Positions 34,801 through 43,631 of a stretch of DNA of 64,000 nt are shown here, one piece after another (position 1 is the first letter of the stretch; each line of letters starts with the position of its first letter). The stretch spans positions 186,001 through 250,000 of the forward strand of contig CAWETK010000018.1 in the NCBI GenBank assembly GCA_963811905.1, read 5' to 3'. The notes under the pieces are model-generated. The model did no database searches. It was not told the DNA's origin and saw only the letters and a list, made by a program, of their open reading frames with translations. Origin of the DNA: DATFVA01 sp963811905. Its GTDB lineage: Bacteria > Bacteroidota > Ignavibacteria > Ignavibacteriales > Ignavibacteriaceae. The translations under genes were made by a program, and so were the position numbers.

Positions 34801-35207
34801 TTCTCTTTATAAACTTTGAAGGACAGCCTGCAATCGCATCGAGCGCTAAAAGGTTAAAGAGATCACCATTCAGGGATATTGCGGGAATAATCGGTTCTAT
34901 TTATTTCGCAGCTCATACATCTCTGCAAAAATTCGGTCATACCTTTTCTGAGGACGTAACTGCGTATAATGCCTTTGCAAACCGCTGGTGGTTCTGCATG
35001 AGTAATAAATTTCTCAGAGGCTATCTCAAAGCCGCAGGAGATAGCGGGTTCCTGCCCGGCGATGAGAAGCAGATAAATTATATGGTGAATATTTATATGA
35101 TTGAAAAGATGCTCGCAGAGATAGATAAGGGGATAACACGTAATGCAAACTGGCTTAAGATCCCGGTGGAAGGCCTTAGAGTCGTAACCAGCCTGATAAC
35201 AAAATAA
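31893..35207 (+). CDS. treS: Trehalose synthase (TreS) fused to a maltokinase-like domain
   Basis: 1104 aa in two parts. Residues 1-560 are a GH13 TreS (maltose to trehalose interconversion): opening DPLWYKDGIMYQVHIKSF, nucleophile Asp208 (MRLDAVPY), acid/base Glu250 (LAEANQW), Asp316 (RNHDEL). Residues about 600-1104 match maltokinase (Mak/Pep2), which phosphorylates maltose with ATP for the GlgE glycogen route. The kinase core reads HGDLNLKRIL (His955-Asp957) and FINFEGQP (Asn974). Canonical Mak has HGDLHLGQ and DFEGEP, so the metal-binding Gln is Arg962 and the Asp is Asn974. The kinase half may therefore be inactive or changed in role. No glgE is nearby. The treZ start is 130 bp downstream. 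Confidence 0.92.
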   Translation: MAVIKNNDDPLWYKDGIMYQVHIKSFMDSNDDGIGDIKGLTRKLDYIQSLGINILWVLPFYPSPMKDDGYDISDYFNINPDYGTLDDFKAFLSEAHKRKIRVVTELVMNHTSDQHEWFKRARKSSPGSPERDFYVWSETGEEYEEARIIFSDFETSNWTWDSAANAYYWHRFYSHQPDLNFENPEVHKAIFKAVDFWFEMGVDGMRLDAVPYLYEREGTSCENLPETHSFLKKLNVHLKEKFKNKMFLAEANQWPEDAVAYFGGGDECHMAFHFPLMPRMYMAVQMETRYPIIDILEQTPAIPPHCQWAMFLRNHDELTLEMVTDEERDYMYRYYAKDKHARLNLGIRRRLAPLVENNRRKIKLLNILLFSFPGTPIIYYGDEIGMGDNFYLGDRNGVRTPMQWSPDRNAGFSRVNPQQLLLPVIIDPEYHFESVNVEVQERTSSSLLNWMKRAIAVRKKYRAFGRGEIEFLSPSNSKVLAFLRTYEKETILVVANLSRFSQVVELNLSEFSGSTPVELFSRNKFPDIKDSYYMLTMNAYDFYWFQLIPVEETAHSADLYEPPELEPLQGEFSFFGYDDESILNTVAIPDFLKRNRWIDSEIKNIDEINVYDEIPLSKGDEYQSLVLLQINYVDESSQGLIIPCSTTYFNKEQLKDPGSLVNVIAYLDKQGKVLCESQNESFFRDTIINTVLNSAAVKGKRGDLIIDKEMEFDELAEQFLDTRICETDESNHKYIDLNYGGGFKVRLYRRLEEAGHPGIEMFRALSLESSFEHIPKYLGTINYKSAEGNFSVFGFIEKDVPNEGNFWKYMTDASINHYEKKINLEKENIKEFRIGREALISENLKDYDFTTSCDELDSLNLDLMELLGTRTGELHATLASLPVDGFEPENFNSFYQRSIYQSNRSLARNTFRLMKSYTGNEKDEMEEIFDREVLILDYLKSLIEVRINAKKIRIHGDLNLKRILLTGKDFLFINFEGQPAIASSAKRLKRSPFRDIAGIIGSIYFAAHTSLQKFGHTFSEDVTAYNAFANRWWFCMSNKFLRGYLKAAGDSGFLPGDEKQINYMVNIYMIEKMLAEIDKGITRNANWLKIPVEGLRVVTSLITK

Positions 35208-35337
35208 TGCCTTTTGTGTTTCTGAATACAGCAAATTTTATTAAATAAATAAAAATTATAATTGTGACTAGTAGTATAAACCTGCAAGGATCATACTGAT
35301 ATAATTGGAAAACAATTTTAATTAAACAATAAGTTCA

Positions 35338-37161
35338 ATGAGAAAAGTTGGTGCGGTTTATACTTCTGATGAATGTAGTTTTATTGTCTGGTCTCCTTTT
35401 TCAAAATCTATTGAATTGTATTTGAGTGAGGATAAAAAAATACCGATGAGGAAAGATAGTGAAGGCTACTGGAAGGTGTCTGTTAAGGATATTAAACCTG
35501 GAATGAATTACTTTTATCTTTTAAATGGCAGCAAACGGGGTGACCCGGCTTCTAACTATCAGCCTGAAGGAATTTCAGGACCCTCACAGATTGTTGAGCA
35601 TTCTTTATTTGAATGGACTGACAGGGAATTTAGTTCTGCAGATCTGAAAGATTATATAATTTATGAACTTCACACGGGCACGTTCACAGGTGAAGGAACA
35701 TTCCTTGCCGCAGTTGACAAACTGGATTACCTTAAAGAATTAGGGATTACAGCTTTAGAAATTATGCCTGTTGCACAGTTTCCGGGAGAAAGAAACTGGG
35801 GATATGACGGCGTATTCCCGTTTGCTCCGCAGAATAGCTACGGCGGCCCTGATGGGTTAAAGACCCTCGTAAATGAAGCCCACAAGAAAGGATTCTCTGT
35901 AATTCTTGATGTGGTTTATAATCACCTTGGACCTGAAGGAAATTATCTTCACGAATTCGGTCCATATTTTACAGATAAGTATAAATCGCTATGGGGTAAC
36001 TCGGTAAACTTCGACCAGGCTTATTCTGATCAGGTCAGGAATTATTTTATATATAACGCTGTATACTGGTTATCAGAATACCACATAGATGCATTAAGGA
36101 TCGATGCAGTGCATGCAATAAACGATCTGAGTGCTTATCCATTTGTTGCAGAGCTATCTGCTGAGGTCAATAAATACTCTGAAAAGGCCGGCAAGCCACA
36201 TTACCTGATAGCAGAGAGTGATCTCAATGATGTTAAAGTAATAAGACTACGTGACGATTACGGATTTGGATGCGATGCACAGTGGAGTGACGATTTTCAT
36301 CATTCAATTCATACTCTGCTGACAAAGGAATCCGATGGATATTATGGGGATTTCGGGAAAACAAGCGACCTGGCTGATGCCATAAAAGACAATTTTGTAT
36401 ATGCAGGCAAATATTCTGTTTTCAGGAAAAGGAAACATGGTAATTCGCCTTCGGAATATTCATACGATAGGTTCGTTCACTTTATTCAAAATCACGATCA
36501 GGTAGGAAACCGGGCATTCGGAGAAAGGCTATCGAAACTTGTCCCTTTTGAAGGATTAAAACTTGGCGCAGCAGCTTTGATTCTTTCCCCATCTTTGCCA
36601 ATGCTTTTTATGGGTGAGGAATACGGTGAAGATAATCCTTTTTTATACTTCGTGAGTTTTTTGGATGAAAACCTCAATGCGGCTGTAAAGAAAGGGAGAA
36701 GTGATGAATTTTCAGAATTCAACTGGGAAGGTGAAATTCCTGACCCTCATTCGGTAAAAACTTTTAATGATTCAAAACTTGACTGGGAAAAAATAAAGGG
36801 AAATAATCATAAGTCGTTGCTGAGCTTTTATAAGGATATTATCAGGAAAAGAAAAACAATCCCCGCCTTAACTAATTATGATAAACGTGATACGCATACC
36901 GAATCCTATGAAGAACTGAAAATTGTCACCATGGAAAGGAATAAGAACAGCAGCAAAGTATTTGTATTGATGAGTTTCAACGATAAAAAAATGACAACTG
37001 AATTCCGTTTCCCATCGGGAGTATGGAAAAAGATAATCGATTCATCTGAAAAAACATGGGGCGGTCCCGGCAGCATTATGCCAGAAAGACTTGACGATAC
37101 TGTGAATGAAATTACCATTCCTGAATATCATTTCTCTATGTATGAATCGGAGACAGGCTGA
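35338..37161 (+). CDS. treZ: Malto-oligosyltrehalose trehalohydrolase
   Basis: 607 aa. An N-terminal CBM48/E-set domain (1-100) leads into a GH13 catalytic domain with nucleophile Asp256 (LRIDAVHAI), acid/base Glu293 (IAESDLND) and Asp387 (QNHDQVGNRA). DVVYNHLGPEGNYL is a further TreZ landmark. The enzyme releases trehalose from the end of malto-oligosyltrehalose made by TreY. Its stop overlaps the ATG of the GH57 gene by one base. Confidence 0.95.
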   Translation: MRKVGAVYTSDECSFIVWSPFSKSIELYLSEDKKIPMRKDSEGYWKVSVKDIKPGMNYFYLLNGSKRGDPASNYQPEGISGPSQIVEHSLFEWTDREFSSADLKDYIIYELHTGTFTGEGTFLAAVDKLDYLKELGITALEIMPVAQFPGERNWGYDGVFPFAPQNSYGGPDGLKTLVNEAHKKGFSVILDVVYNHLGPEGNYLHEFGPYFTDKYKSLWGNSVNFDQAYSDQVRNYFIYNAVYWLSEYHIDALRIDAVHAINDLSAYPFVAELSAEVNKYSEKAGKPHYLIAESDLNDVKVIRLRDDYGFGCDAQWSDDFHHSIHTLLTKESDGYYGDFGKTSDLADAIKDNFVYAGKYSVFRKRKHGNSPSEYSYDRFVHFIQNHDQVGNRAFGERLSKLVPFEGLKLGAAALILSPSLPMLFMGEEYGEDNPFLYFVSFLDENLNAAVKKGRSDEFSEFNWEGEIPDPHSVKTFNDSKLDWEKIKGNNHKSLLSFYKDIIRKRKTIPALTNYDKRDTHTESYEELKIVTMERNKNSSKVFVLMSFNDKKMTTEFRFPSGVWKKIIDSSEKTWGGPGSIMPERLDDTVNEITIPEYHFSMYESETG

Positions 37162-39626
37162 TGGACCGCTTTATATGCATACACGGACATTTTTACCAGC
37201 CTCCGCGGGAAAATCCCTGGCTTGAAGAGATCGAAGTGCAGGATTCCGCTTACCCTTACCGTGACTGGAATGAGCGCATCAACGCCGAATGCTATAATCC
37301 CAATACAGCATCCAGGATACTCGGCGGGAACAAGAATATTATCGACATAATTAATAATTATTCAAAGATCAGTTTCAATTTCGGACCCACACTGCTTTCC
37401 TGGATTGAGGTACATGCACCTGATGTCTATTCTAAGATCCTCGAAGCAGATGAGAAAAGCATGGAATATTATTCGGGACATGGTTCTGCAATTGCACAGG
37501 TTTATAACCACATTATAATGCCGCTGGCAAATGAGCGTGACCGTAGAACCGAGGTGATCTGGGGAATAGAAGATTTTAAATCGAGGTTCGGTAGGGATCC
37601 AGAAGGAATGTGGCTTTCCGAAACTGCAGTCGATACACTGACGCTTGAGATACTTGCAGAGCACGGTATCAAATTTACAATACTTGCACCTTCTCAGGCC
37701 AAAGCTGTTAAAGAAATAAACGGCGAAGAATGGAAGGATGTATCGGACAGCAGCATTGATCCCAAAAGAACATATATCTGTAATCTTCCTTCCGGAAATT
37801 CAATAAATTTATTTTTCTACGACGGGCCGATCTCCCGGGAAATTGCATTTGGCGATCTGCTTGATAACGGGTCAAACCTTCTTAAACGGATGGAAGGGAC
37901 TTACAGAGATGATGATGATGTTCAGCTGGCTCATATAGCCACAGATGGTGAAACTTACGGACACCATCAGAAGCATGGCGATATGGCACTGGCTTATTTT
38001 CTTCACCTGGTTGAAGAAAGAGACGATATAGGCTTAACTATATACGGTGAATTCCTTGAGAAAAATCCGCCGCAATGGGAAGTGCAGATAATTGATAATA
38101 CATCCTGGAGCTGTGTTCACGGTGTTGAGAGATGGAAATCAGATTGCGGCTGCAATACTGGAATGCACCCCGGATGGAATCAGCAGTGGCGGGGTCCTCT
38201 GAGGGAATCACTCGACTGGCTCAGGGAAAAAATGATTGACTTATATGTAAAGGAAGCCGGTAAATATACCGATGATGTGTGGGGACTAAGGGACAACTAT
38301 ATCAGTATTGTTCTTGACAGAGACCCTGAGAACATAAAAAAAGTGCTGGCGTACAGCGGTATAAAAAATATATCCCAGAGTGATCTGATCAGGATTCTCA
38401 AGCTGCTTGAGATGCAACGACACGCTTTATTGATGTACACAAGCTGCGGATGGTTCTTCGATGAAATTTCAGGGCTTGAAACTGTTCAGGTTATTCAATA
38501 TGCAGCAAGAGCAATGCAGATATTTAATGAGCTTACTGAGGTTGACCTGGAAGAGGAATTTCTAGAGAAATTAAAGAATGCTCCTGGCAATATTCCGGAT
38601 GTTAAGGATGGAGCCGTTGTTTATCAAAAATATGTAAAACCGGCAGTCATTGACCTTTTAAGGGTTGCTGCACACTATGCTATTTCATCAATGTTCGAAG
38701 ATTATAGTGAGAGCTCAGAAATATTTTGTTATGGAGTTATTAAGAATAACTACGACCTGATATCGGCAGGCAGGAATAGACTTGCACTTGGTCAACCTAA
38801 TATGAGATCCAAAATTACGCTTGAAGAAAAGCAGATCAGCTTTGCTGTTCTTCATCTCGGTGACCACCATTTCTACGGCGGGGTAAGAGAGTGGCAAAAC
38901 GGTGATGAGTATAATATTATGTGCAATGAAATTAAAAGCGCATTCGACAGGCTCGATATTGCAGAGATGATACTTCTGATGGATAAGCATTTCGGTATGC
39001 ATAGTTACAATTTATGGTACCTGTTTAAGGATAAAAGCAGGGAGGTCTTTGATAAGATCATGCATCAGACTCTGGATTCAATAGAAATTTCTTTCAGGAA
39101 TGTATATAAAAACCACTATGCTACTCTGCAGGCTATGAAGCGTACCGGAACTCCTCTTCCAAAAGCATTATCAACTGCTGTTGAATATGTAATTAATAGC
39201 GATCTGCAGCAGGTGTTCGAAGCGCCGGGTACTATTGATCAGGATAAACTCCAGAACCTGCTCCATGAGGTACAGTACTGGGATGTTGAACTGAATAAAT
39301 CAACCTTAAGTTTCGTGGGAAGTAAAAGGCTTGTCGCCCTGATGGAGAAACTGTGCGAGAGCCCGGATGATATTGGGATAATCGATGAACTTAGTGATTC
39401 TCTCAGGATACTCAGGAAACTGAATATTGAGCTCAACCTTTGGAAGGCACAGAATATATTATTTGCATTAATTAATGAAAAATATGGCGGGAATTATGAT
39501 GAGGCAAAAGCAGGGAATAAAAACTCCGCCCGATGGATAAATAAGATTAATGAATTACAGGAAAAACTGGAGGTGAACATTCGAATTGATAAACTTACCG
39601 GAATCAACCTACAGGCTGCAGTTTAA
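37161..39626 (+). CDS. GH57 glycoside hydrolase with DUF3536 domain
   Basis: 821 aa. N-terminal GH57 barrel begins ICIHGHFYQPPRENPWL. The catalytic Glu154 (MWLSETAVD) and Asp262 (ATDGETYGHH) match GH57 nucleophile and acid. A C-terminal DUF3536 domain occupies about 420-810. GH57 covers alpha-amylases, 4-alpha-glucanotransferases and branching enzymes. The specificity of the DUF3536 branch is unknown to me. Its place between treZ and treY suggests it prepares or trims maltodextrins for TreY. Its 3' end overlaps the treY start by 41 bp. Confidence 0.88.
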   Translation: MDRFICIHGHFYQPPRENPWLEEIEVQDSAYPYRDWNERINAECYNPNTASRILGGNKNIIDIINNYSKISFNFGPTLLSWIEVHAPDVYSKILEADEKSMEYYSGHGSAIAQVYNHIIMPLANERDRRTEVIWGIEDFKSRFGRDPEGMWLSETAVDTLTLEILAEHGIKFTILAPSQAKAVKEINGEEWKDVSDSSIDPKRTYICNLPSGNSINLFFYDGPISREIAFGDLLDNGSNLLKRMEGTYRDDDDVQLAHIATDGETYGHHQKHGDMALAYFLHLVEERDDIGLTIYGEFLEKNPPQWEVQIIDNTSWSCVHGVERWKSDCGCNTGMHPGWNQQWRGPLRESLDWLREKMIDLYVKEAGKYTDDVWGLRDNYISIVLDRDPENIKKVLAYSGIKNISQSDLIRILKLLEMQRHALLMYTSCGWFFDEISGLETVQVIQYAARAMQIFNELTEVDLEEEFLEKLKNAPGNIPDVKDGAVVYQKYVKPAVIDLLRVAAHYAISSMFEDYSESSEIFCYGVIKNNYDLISAGRNRLALGQPNMRSKITLEEKQISFAVLHLGDHHFYGGVREWQNGDEYNIMCNEIKSAFDRLDIAEMILLMDKHFGMHSYNLWYLFKDKSREVFDKIMHQTLDSIEISFRNVYKNHYATLQAMKRTGTPLPKALSTAVEYVINSDLQQVFEAPGTIDQDKLQNLLHEVQYWDVELNKSTLSFVGSKRLVALMEKLCESPDDIGIIDELSDSLRILRKLNIELNLWKAQNILFALINEKYGGNYDEAKAGNKNSARWINKINELQEKLEVNIRIDKLTGINLQAAV

Positions 39627-42378
39627 TAAAGACTTCAACTTCAATTCTGCCAGGAAGATACTCCCATACCTTAAAGAACTGGGAATTTCGTTTATCTATG
39701 CATCCCCTATATTTAAAGCTTCAAAAGGAAGTACTCACGGGTATGATGTTGTAGACCCTACTCAGCTTAACCCGGAACTCGGTTCAGTGGACGATTTTGA
39801 TAAGCTTATCTCAGAAGCAAAGGAAAATGGCCTTCACTGGCTTCAGGATATTGTTCCCAACCATATGGCTTTTGATTTTGAAAACAAGATGCTGGTCGAT
39901 CTGCTTGAGAACGGACCTGACTCAAGGTTTTATAATTTCTTCGATGTGGAATGGAGTTACGGCCATTTTGGGGATAAGCCGAGAATGCTGGCTCCTTTCC
40001 TTGGTAAGTATTACCAGGAGTGCCTTGAGGGTAAAGAAATCTCGCTGCGGTATGACGAGGAAGGCTTCAGTATAAATTATTATAATAATAAATTCCCGGT
40101 AAGAGTTGGTACATATTCCGATATACTTTCATTGGGATTTGATAAACTACAGAACAAGGTCGGCCGGAATTATCCGGCAGTAATCAGGCTGCTCGGACTT
40201 CTTCACATAATCAAATTCCTTCCCACTTACGAAAATATCGATGAAAGATATAATCAGATCAAATTCATCAAAGCACTGCTATGGGAGCTGTATTCTGGTG
40301 ATGAACAGGTAAAGATGTATATTGATGAAACATTGAAAATTTACAACGGAATAAAAGGTAAACCTGAAAGCTTTGATCTGCTTGATAAGCTTCTGTCCGA
40401 CCAGTATTTCAGACTGGCTTTCTGGAAGGTGGCAAATGAAGAAATTAATTACCGGCGTTTCTTTAATATAAGCAGCCTGATCTCATTGAAAATTGAAAAT
40501 GAAGAAGTCTTCAACCGAATTCACTCTCTGATATTTAAATTAATAAAAGAAGATAAAATAGATGGTCTCAGGATCGACCATATAGATGGTTTATATGATC
40601 CTGAAGAATATCTGAGAAGAGTTCGGGAAAGGATAGACGGCAGATATCTGGTTGTCGAGAAAATTCTTGAAAGGGACGAAAAACTTCCTGCGTCGTGGCC
40701 TGTAGAAGGGACAACAGGATATGAGTTCCTGAACTTCGTTAATGGGATTTTCTGCAAAACATCGAATGAGAATAAATTCAGCCGCATTTATACACATTTT
40801 ACAAGGAGTGCTGTTTCTTTTGATGAAATGGTAGTTGATAAGAAACGACTGATCATAAATACAAGAATGGCCGGAGAACTGGAACGATTGAGCCTGATCG
40901 TGGAAGATATAGCCAAACAGGATCGGCATGGGGCTGATATAACTCTTAATGGGATTAAATCCGCACTTGAGGAAATCCTGGTGCATTTTCCTATTTACAG
41001 GACATATGTAAACGGTACGAAGATTTCAAAGAATGAAACCGACTATATAGAAAAGACCATCGGAGAATTAAAGTACAATAATCCAAGGATAGAATACGAG
41101 ATCGGTTATATAGGCAGGATGCTTACGCTTCGGCATCAAAATATGTCAGAAGAGTTGTATCAGAAATCTGTCTATTTTATAATGAAATTTCAGCAGCTTT
41201 CCGGTCCTCTGATGGCAAAAGGATTCGAAGATACTGCATTATATGTTTATAACCGGCTCATTTCGTTAAATGAAGTTGGTGGAAACCCTTCATTCTTTGG
41301 TTTTGGTTTAAGAGAATTCCATAAAAAAATCAGGCAGAGAGGGATCAAATGGGCATACAGTCTTAATACTACATCAACACACGATACAAAGAGGGGTGAA
41401 GATGTGAGGGCAAGAATAAACGTATTATCTGAAATACCTGATGAATGGAATTCGCGGATCAGAAAGTGGCATAATATGAACCTGAAATACAAAAAAGAAT
41501 ACAACGGAAGATCTCTTCCGGATAAAAATGATGAATATTTTTTGTATCAGACTCTTGTGGGAGCCCTGCCTTTTGATGAAACTTTCAATGAATCGTTCAA
41601 AAAGAGGATTAAAGAATACGCAATAAAAGTAGTTCGGGAAGCCAAGGTGTATACGGCATGGGTCAAACCTGATGAAACTTATGAAAAAGCATTTCTCGCA
41701 TTTATTGATAAAATATTAGCAAGATCAGAATCCAACCTTTTCCTGAATGATTTTATGGAATTTCAGGAATATGTATCGCATTTCGGAATTTTTAATTCAC
41801 TTTCCCAGGTTCTTATTAAAATGACCTGTCCGGGTATTCCTGATTTCTACCAGGGAACTGAACTATGGGATTTAAATCTTGTTGACCCTGATAACAGGAG
41901 GCCTGTGGATTATCAGCTGAGAAGGCAGATCATCACCCGGATAAATAATACATCTGACAAAGAGGAATTATTCGAATATTTGTTTTCGAATATAAAAAAC
42001 GGTGCCGTTAAGATGTTTTTAATAAAGAAAGTGCTGGAAGCAAGAAAAAAATACCGGGAACTTTTTAATGATGGTAAATATTCTTCTCTTAATGCTGCCG
42101 GGGAATACACTAAAAACATAATCTGTTATATGCGGAGAAATGAAAATATGGCTGCTGTTATAGCTGCCCCAAGGCTTTTAACAGGCCTTTTAGAGGCCGG
42201 AAATCTGCCCCTGGGGAGAGACATATGGAAGGATACAAACATCAGGCTTCCGTTTGAGTTTAAAAACCAGAAAAATGTGATTACGGACGAAATTTTTACA
42301 GCTGACTCTGACCTGGATATTGGCAGTCTTTTCAGCAGGTTTCCTGCGGCATTGGTGGTAGGTGAGATAAAAGGGTAA
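39586..42378 (+). CDS. treY: Malto-oligosyltrehalose synthase
   Basis: 930 aa from a TTG start (39586), with GGAGGTG about 11 bases upstream inside the GH57 gene. The N-terminus LPESTYRLQFNKDFNFNSA and SPIFKASKGSTHGYDVVDP are TreY landmarks. Catalytic residues: Asp331 (LRIDHIDGL), Glu358 (VVEKIL), Asp600 (STHDTKRGED). It turns the reducing end of maltodextrins into a trehalose unit, which TreZ then releases. It is longer than typical actinobacterial TreY (about 770), mostly through insertions in the middle. Last gene of the block. Confidence 0.93.
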   Translation: MINLPESTYRLQFNKDFNFNSARKILPYLKELGISFIYASPIFKASKGSTHGYDVVDPTQLNPELGSVDDFDKLISEAKENGLHWLQDIVPNHMAFDFENKMLVDLLENGPDSRFYNFFDVEWSYGHFGDKPRMLAPFLGKYYQECLEGKEISLRYDEEGFSINYYNNKFPVRVGTYSDILSLGFDKLQNKVGRNYPAVIRLLGLLHIIKFLPTYENIDERYNQIKFIKALLWELYSGDEQVKMYIDETLKIYNGIKGKPESFDLLDKLLSDQYFRLAFWKVANEEINYRRFFNISSLISLKIENEEVFNRIHSLIFKLIKEDKIDGLRIDHIDGLYDPEEYLRRVRERIDGRYLVVEKILERDEKLPASWPVEGTTGYEFLNFVNGIFCKTSNENKFSRIYTHFTRSAVSFDEMVVDKKRLIINTRMAGELERLSLIVEDIAKQDRHGADITLNGIKSALEEILVHFPIYRTYVNGTKISKNETDYIEKTIGELKYNNPRIEYEIGYIGRMLTLRHQNMSEELYQKSVYFIMKFQQLSGPLMAKGFEDTALYVYNRLISLNEVGGNPSFFGFGLREFHKKIRQRGIKWAYSLNTTSTHDTKRGEDVRARINVLSEIPDEWNSRIRKWHNMNLKYKKEYNGRSLPDKNDEYFLYQTLVGALPFDETFNESFKKRIKEYAIKVVREAKVYTAWVKPDETYEKAFLAFIDKILARSESNLFLNDFMEFQEYVSHFGIFNSLSQVLIKMTCPGIPDFYQGTELWDLNLVDPDNRRPVDYQLRRQIITRINNTSDKEELFEYLFSNIKNGAVKMFLIKKVLEARKKYRELFNDGKYSSLNAAGEYTKNIICYMRRNENMAAVIAAPRLLTGLLEAGNLPLGRDIWKDTNIRLPFEFKNQKNVITDEIFTADSDLDIGSLFSRFPAALVVGEIKG

Positions 42379-42480
42379 AAAAGAGGGCACAGCTTCTATT
42401 ATCGATGATAATAAAGATTTAACATTTAGTTAACACTTCACAACAGTTAATATTGTAATATTAGACACAGCAAAGTAATA

Positions 42481-42488
42481 TAATTTTG
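42481..42488 (+). promoter_or_regulatory. Candidate -7 box (TAATTTTG)
   Basis: TAATTTTG matches TAnnTTTG, 38 bp before the ATG of the small 65-aa gene. Confidence 0.35.
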
Positions 42489-42526
42489 TATATAATATTT
42501 ACAAGTAAAAAATCAAAAACGAGTGG

Positions 42527-42724
42527 ATGGCAACCATGAAAAGGGACGAAAAAAAAACTCAGAATACTGAGGAAAAGAAGGGTTTCAGTGAACAAGAATT
42601 TATGGAATATCTTGAAGAACGATTCCGAAAACTGAAACTGGATGAACAAAAATTCAGGGAAGAGGTACTTGCAAAGAATTCCTACCTCGAAAGGAATTCA
42701 GAATACATTAAACTAAACGGATAA
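42527..42724 (+). CDS. Small charged hypothetical protein
   Basis: 65 aa, family not recognised. An ATG at 42536 is an alternative start. It is rich in Lys and Glu with a likely coiled-coil helix (EQEFMEYLEERFRKLKLDEQKF). No signal peptide or membrane helix, so cytoplasmic. Own promoter box upstream. Its 3' end overlaps the convergent PLP enzyme gene by 12 bp. Confidence 0.5.
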   Translation: MATMKRDEKKTQNTEEKKGFSEQEFMEYLEERFRKLKLDEQKFREEVLAKNSYLERNSEYIKLNG

Positions 42725-43627
42725 AATCTGCTTTTCAACAGGCGCACTGTTGATAGCAATTATAGTTTTATTCATATTAAAATAACCTTTCCCGATCAAA
42801 TCATATATGCCGAAAAGCATTTTTCCAAAATAAATGCTGTCGGCCATAAAATTATTTTTCATATAAAAGTCCTCGAGGAATGTAAGCAGGGTACTGTCTG
42901 ATCTTGCATATCCGCCAAAATGATAATCCAGAAACATTTCATAATTCCAGGATTGTGAAGAGTTAAACTCTGATAGAAGCTCTTCGGTTTTTTTCTTAAG
43001 AAAGGAAGCACCTTTTAATACCGGAAATCCCAGTACTTTAGTCCCGGGTGATACCCCTGCAATCAGACCTGCAATTGTACCGCCGGTTCCGCAGGCAGTA
43101 CAGATATACTCATAATCAATATTAATAGTGGAAGGGATCTCAGCACAGCCCTTAACTGCAAATTCATTTGTACCTCCTTCAGGCAGAAGATAAAAATTCC
43201 CGTATACCTTATGCAGCTTTGAAATGAAATCCTCGTCGGTCCTATTCCTGTAATCGGTCCTGCTGACATAATTAATCAGCATATTCCTTTTCTTTGCAAA
43301 ATTCAATACCGGGTTAAAAGGGAGGTGTTCTTCTCCCCGGATAATGCCTATTGTTTTAAACCCGAATATTGAACCCGCTGCGGCGACTGCAAAAATATGA
43401 TTTGAATATGCTCCTCCAAAAGTCAATAGAGTCTTTTTATTCTGTTTTTCGGCCTCGATGAGGTTGTATTTTAGTTTGTACCACTTGTTCCCGAAGATGT
43501 ACGGGTGAATCAGATCTTCTCTCTTTATATAGAGTGAGAGTTTACTTTTTTCGAGGAGGGGATCACTGATTTTTACCAGGGGAGCCTGTTTCAGCGGAAA
43601 TGACAGAACTTTTTCTTCTACGGTCAT
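42713..43627 (-). CDS. PLP-dependent ACC deaminase / D-cysteine desulfhydrase family
   Basis: 304 aa, fold-type II PLP enzyme. The PLP lysine lies in FGNKWYKLKYNL, followed by LLTFGGAYSNHIFAVAAAG, the substrate loop of the ACC deaminase/D-cysteine desulfhydrase group. A Gly-rich phosphate loop is TACGTGGTIAGLIAG. Most bacterial members with this pattern turn out to be D-cysteine desulfhydrases, but the two activities cannot be told apart here. The stop codon of rpiA lies just upstream (43632), so the two genes, 4 bp apart, form an operon. Confidence 0.85.
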   Translation of the reverse strand: MTVEEKVLSFPLKQAPLVKISDPLLEKSKLSLYIKREDLIHPYIFGNKWYKLKYNLIEAEKQNKKTLLTFGGAYSNHIFAVAAAGSIFGFKTIGIIRGEEHLPFNPVLNFAKKRNMLINYVSRTDYRNRTDEDFISKLHKVYGNFYLLPEGGTNEFAVKGCAEIPSTINIDYEYICTACGTGGTIAGLIAGVSPGTKVLGFPVLKGASFLKKKTEELLSEFNSSQSWNYEMFLDYHFGGYARSDSTLLTFLEDFYMKNNFMADSIYFGKMLFGIYDLIGKGYFNMNKTIIAINSAPVEKQILSV

Positions 43628-43631
43628 TTTA

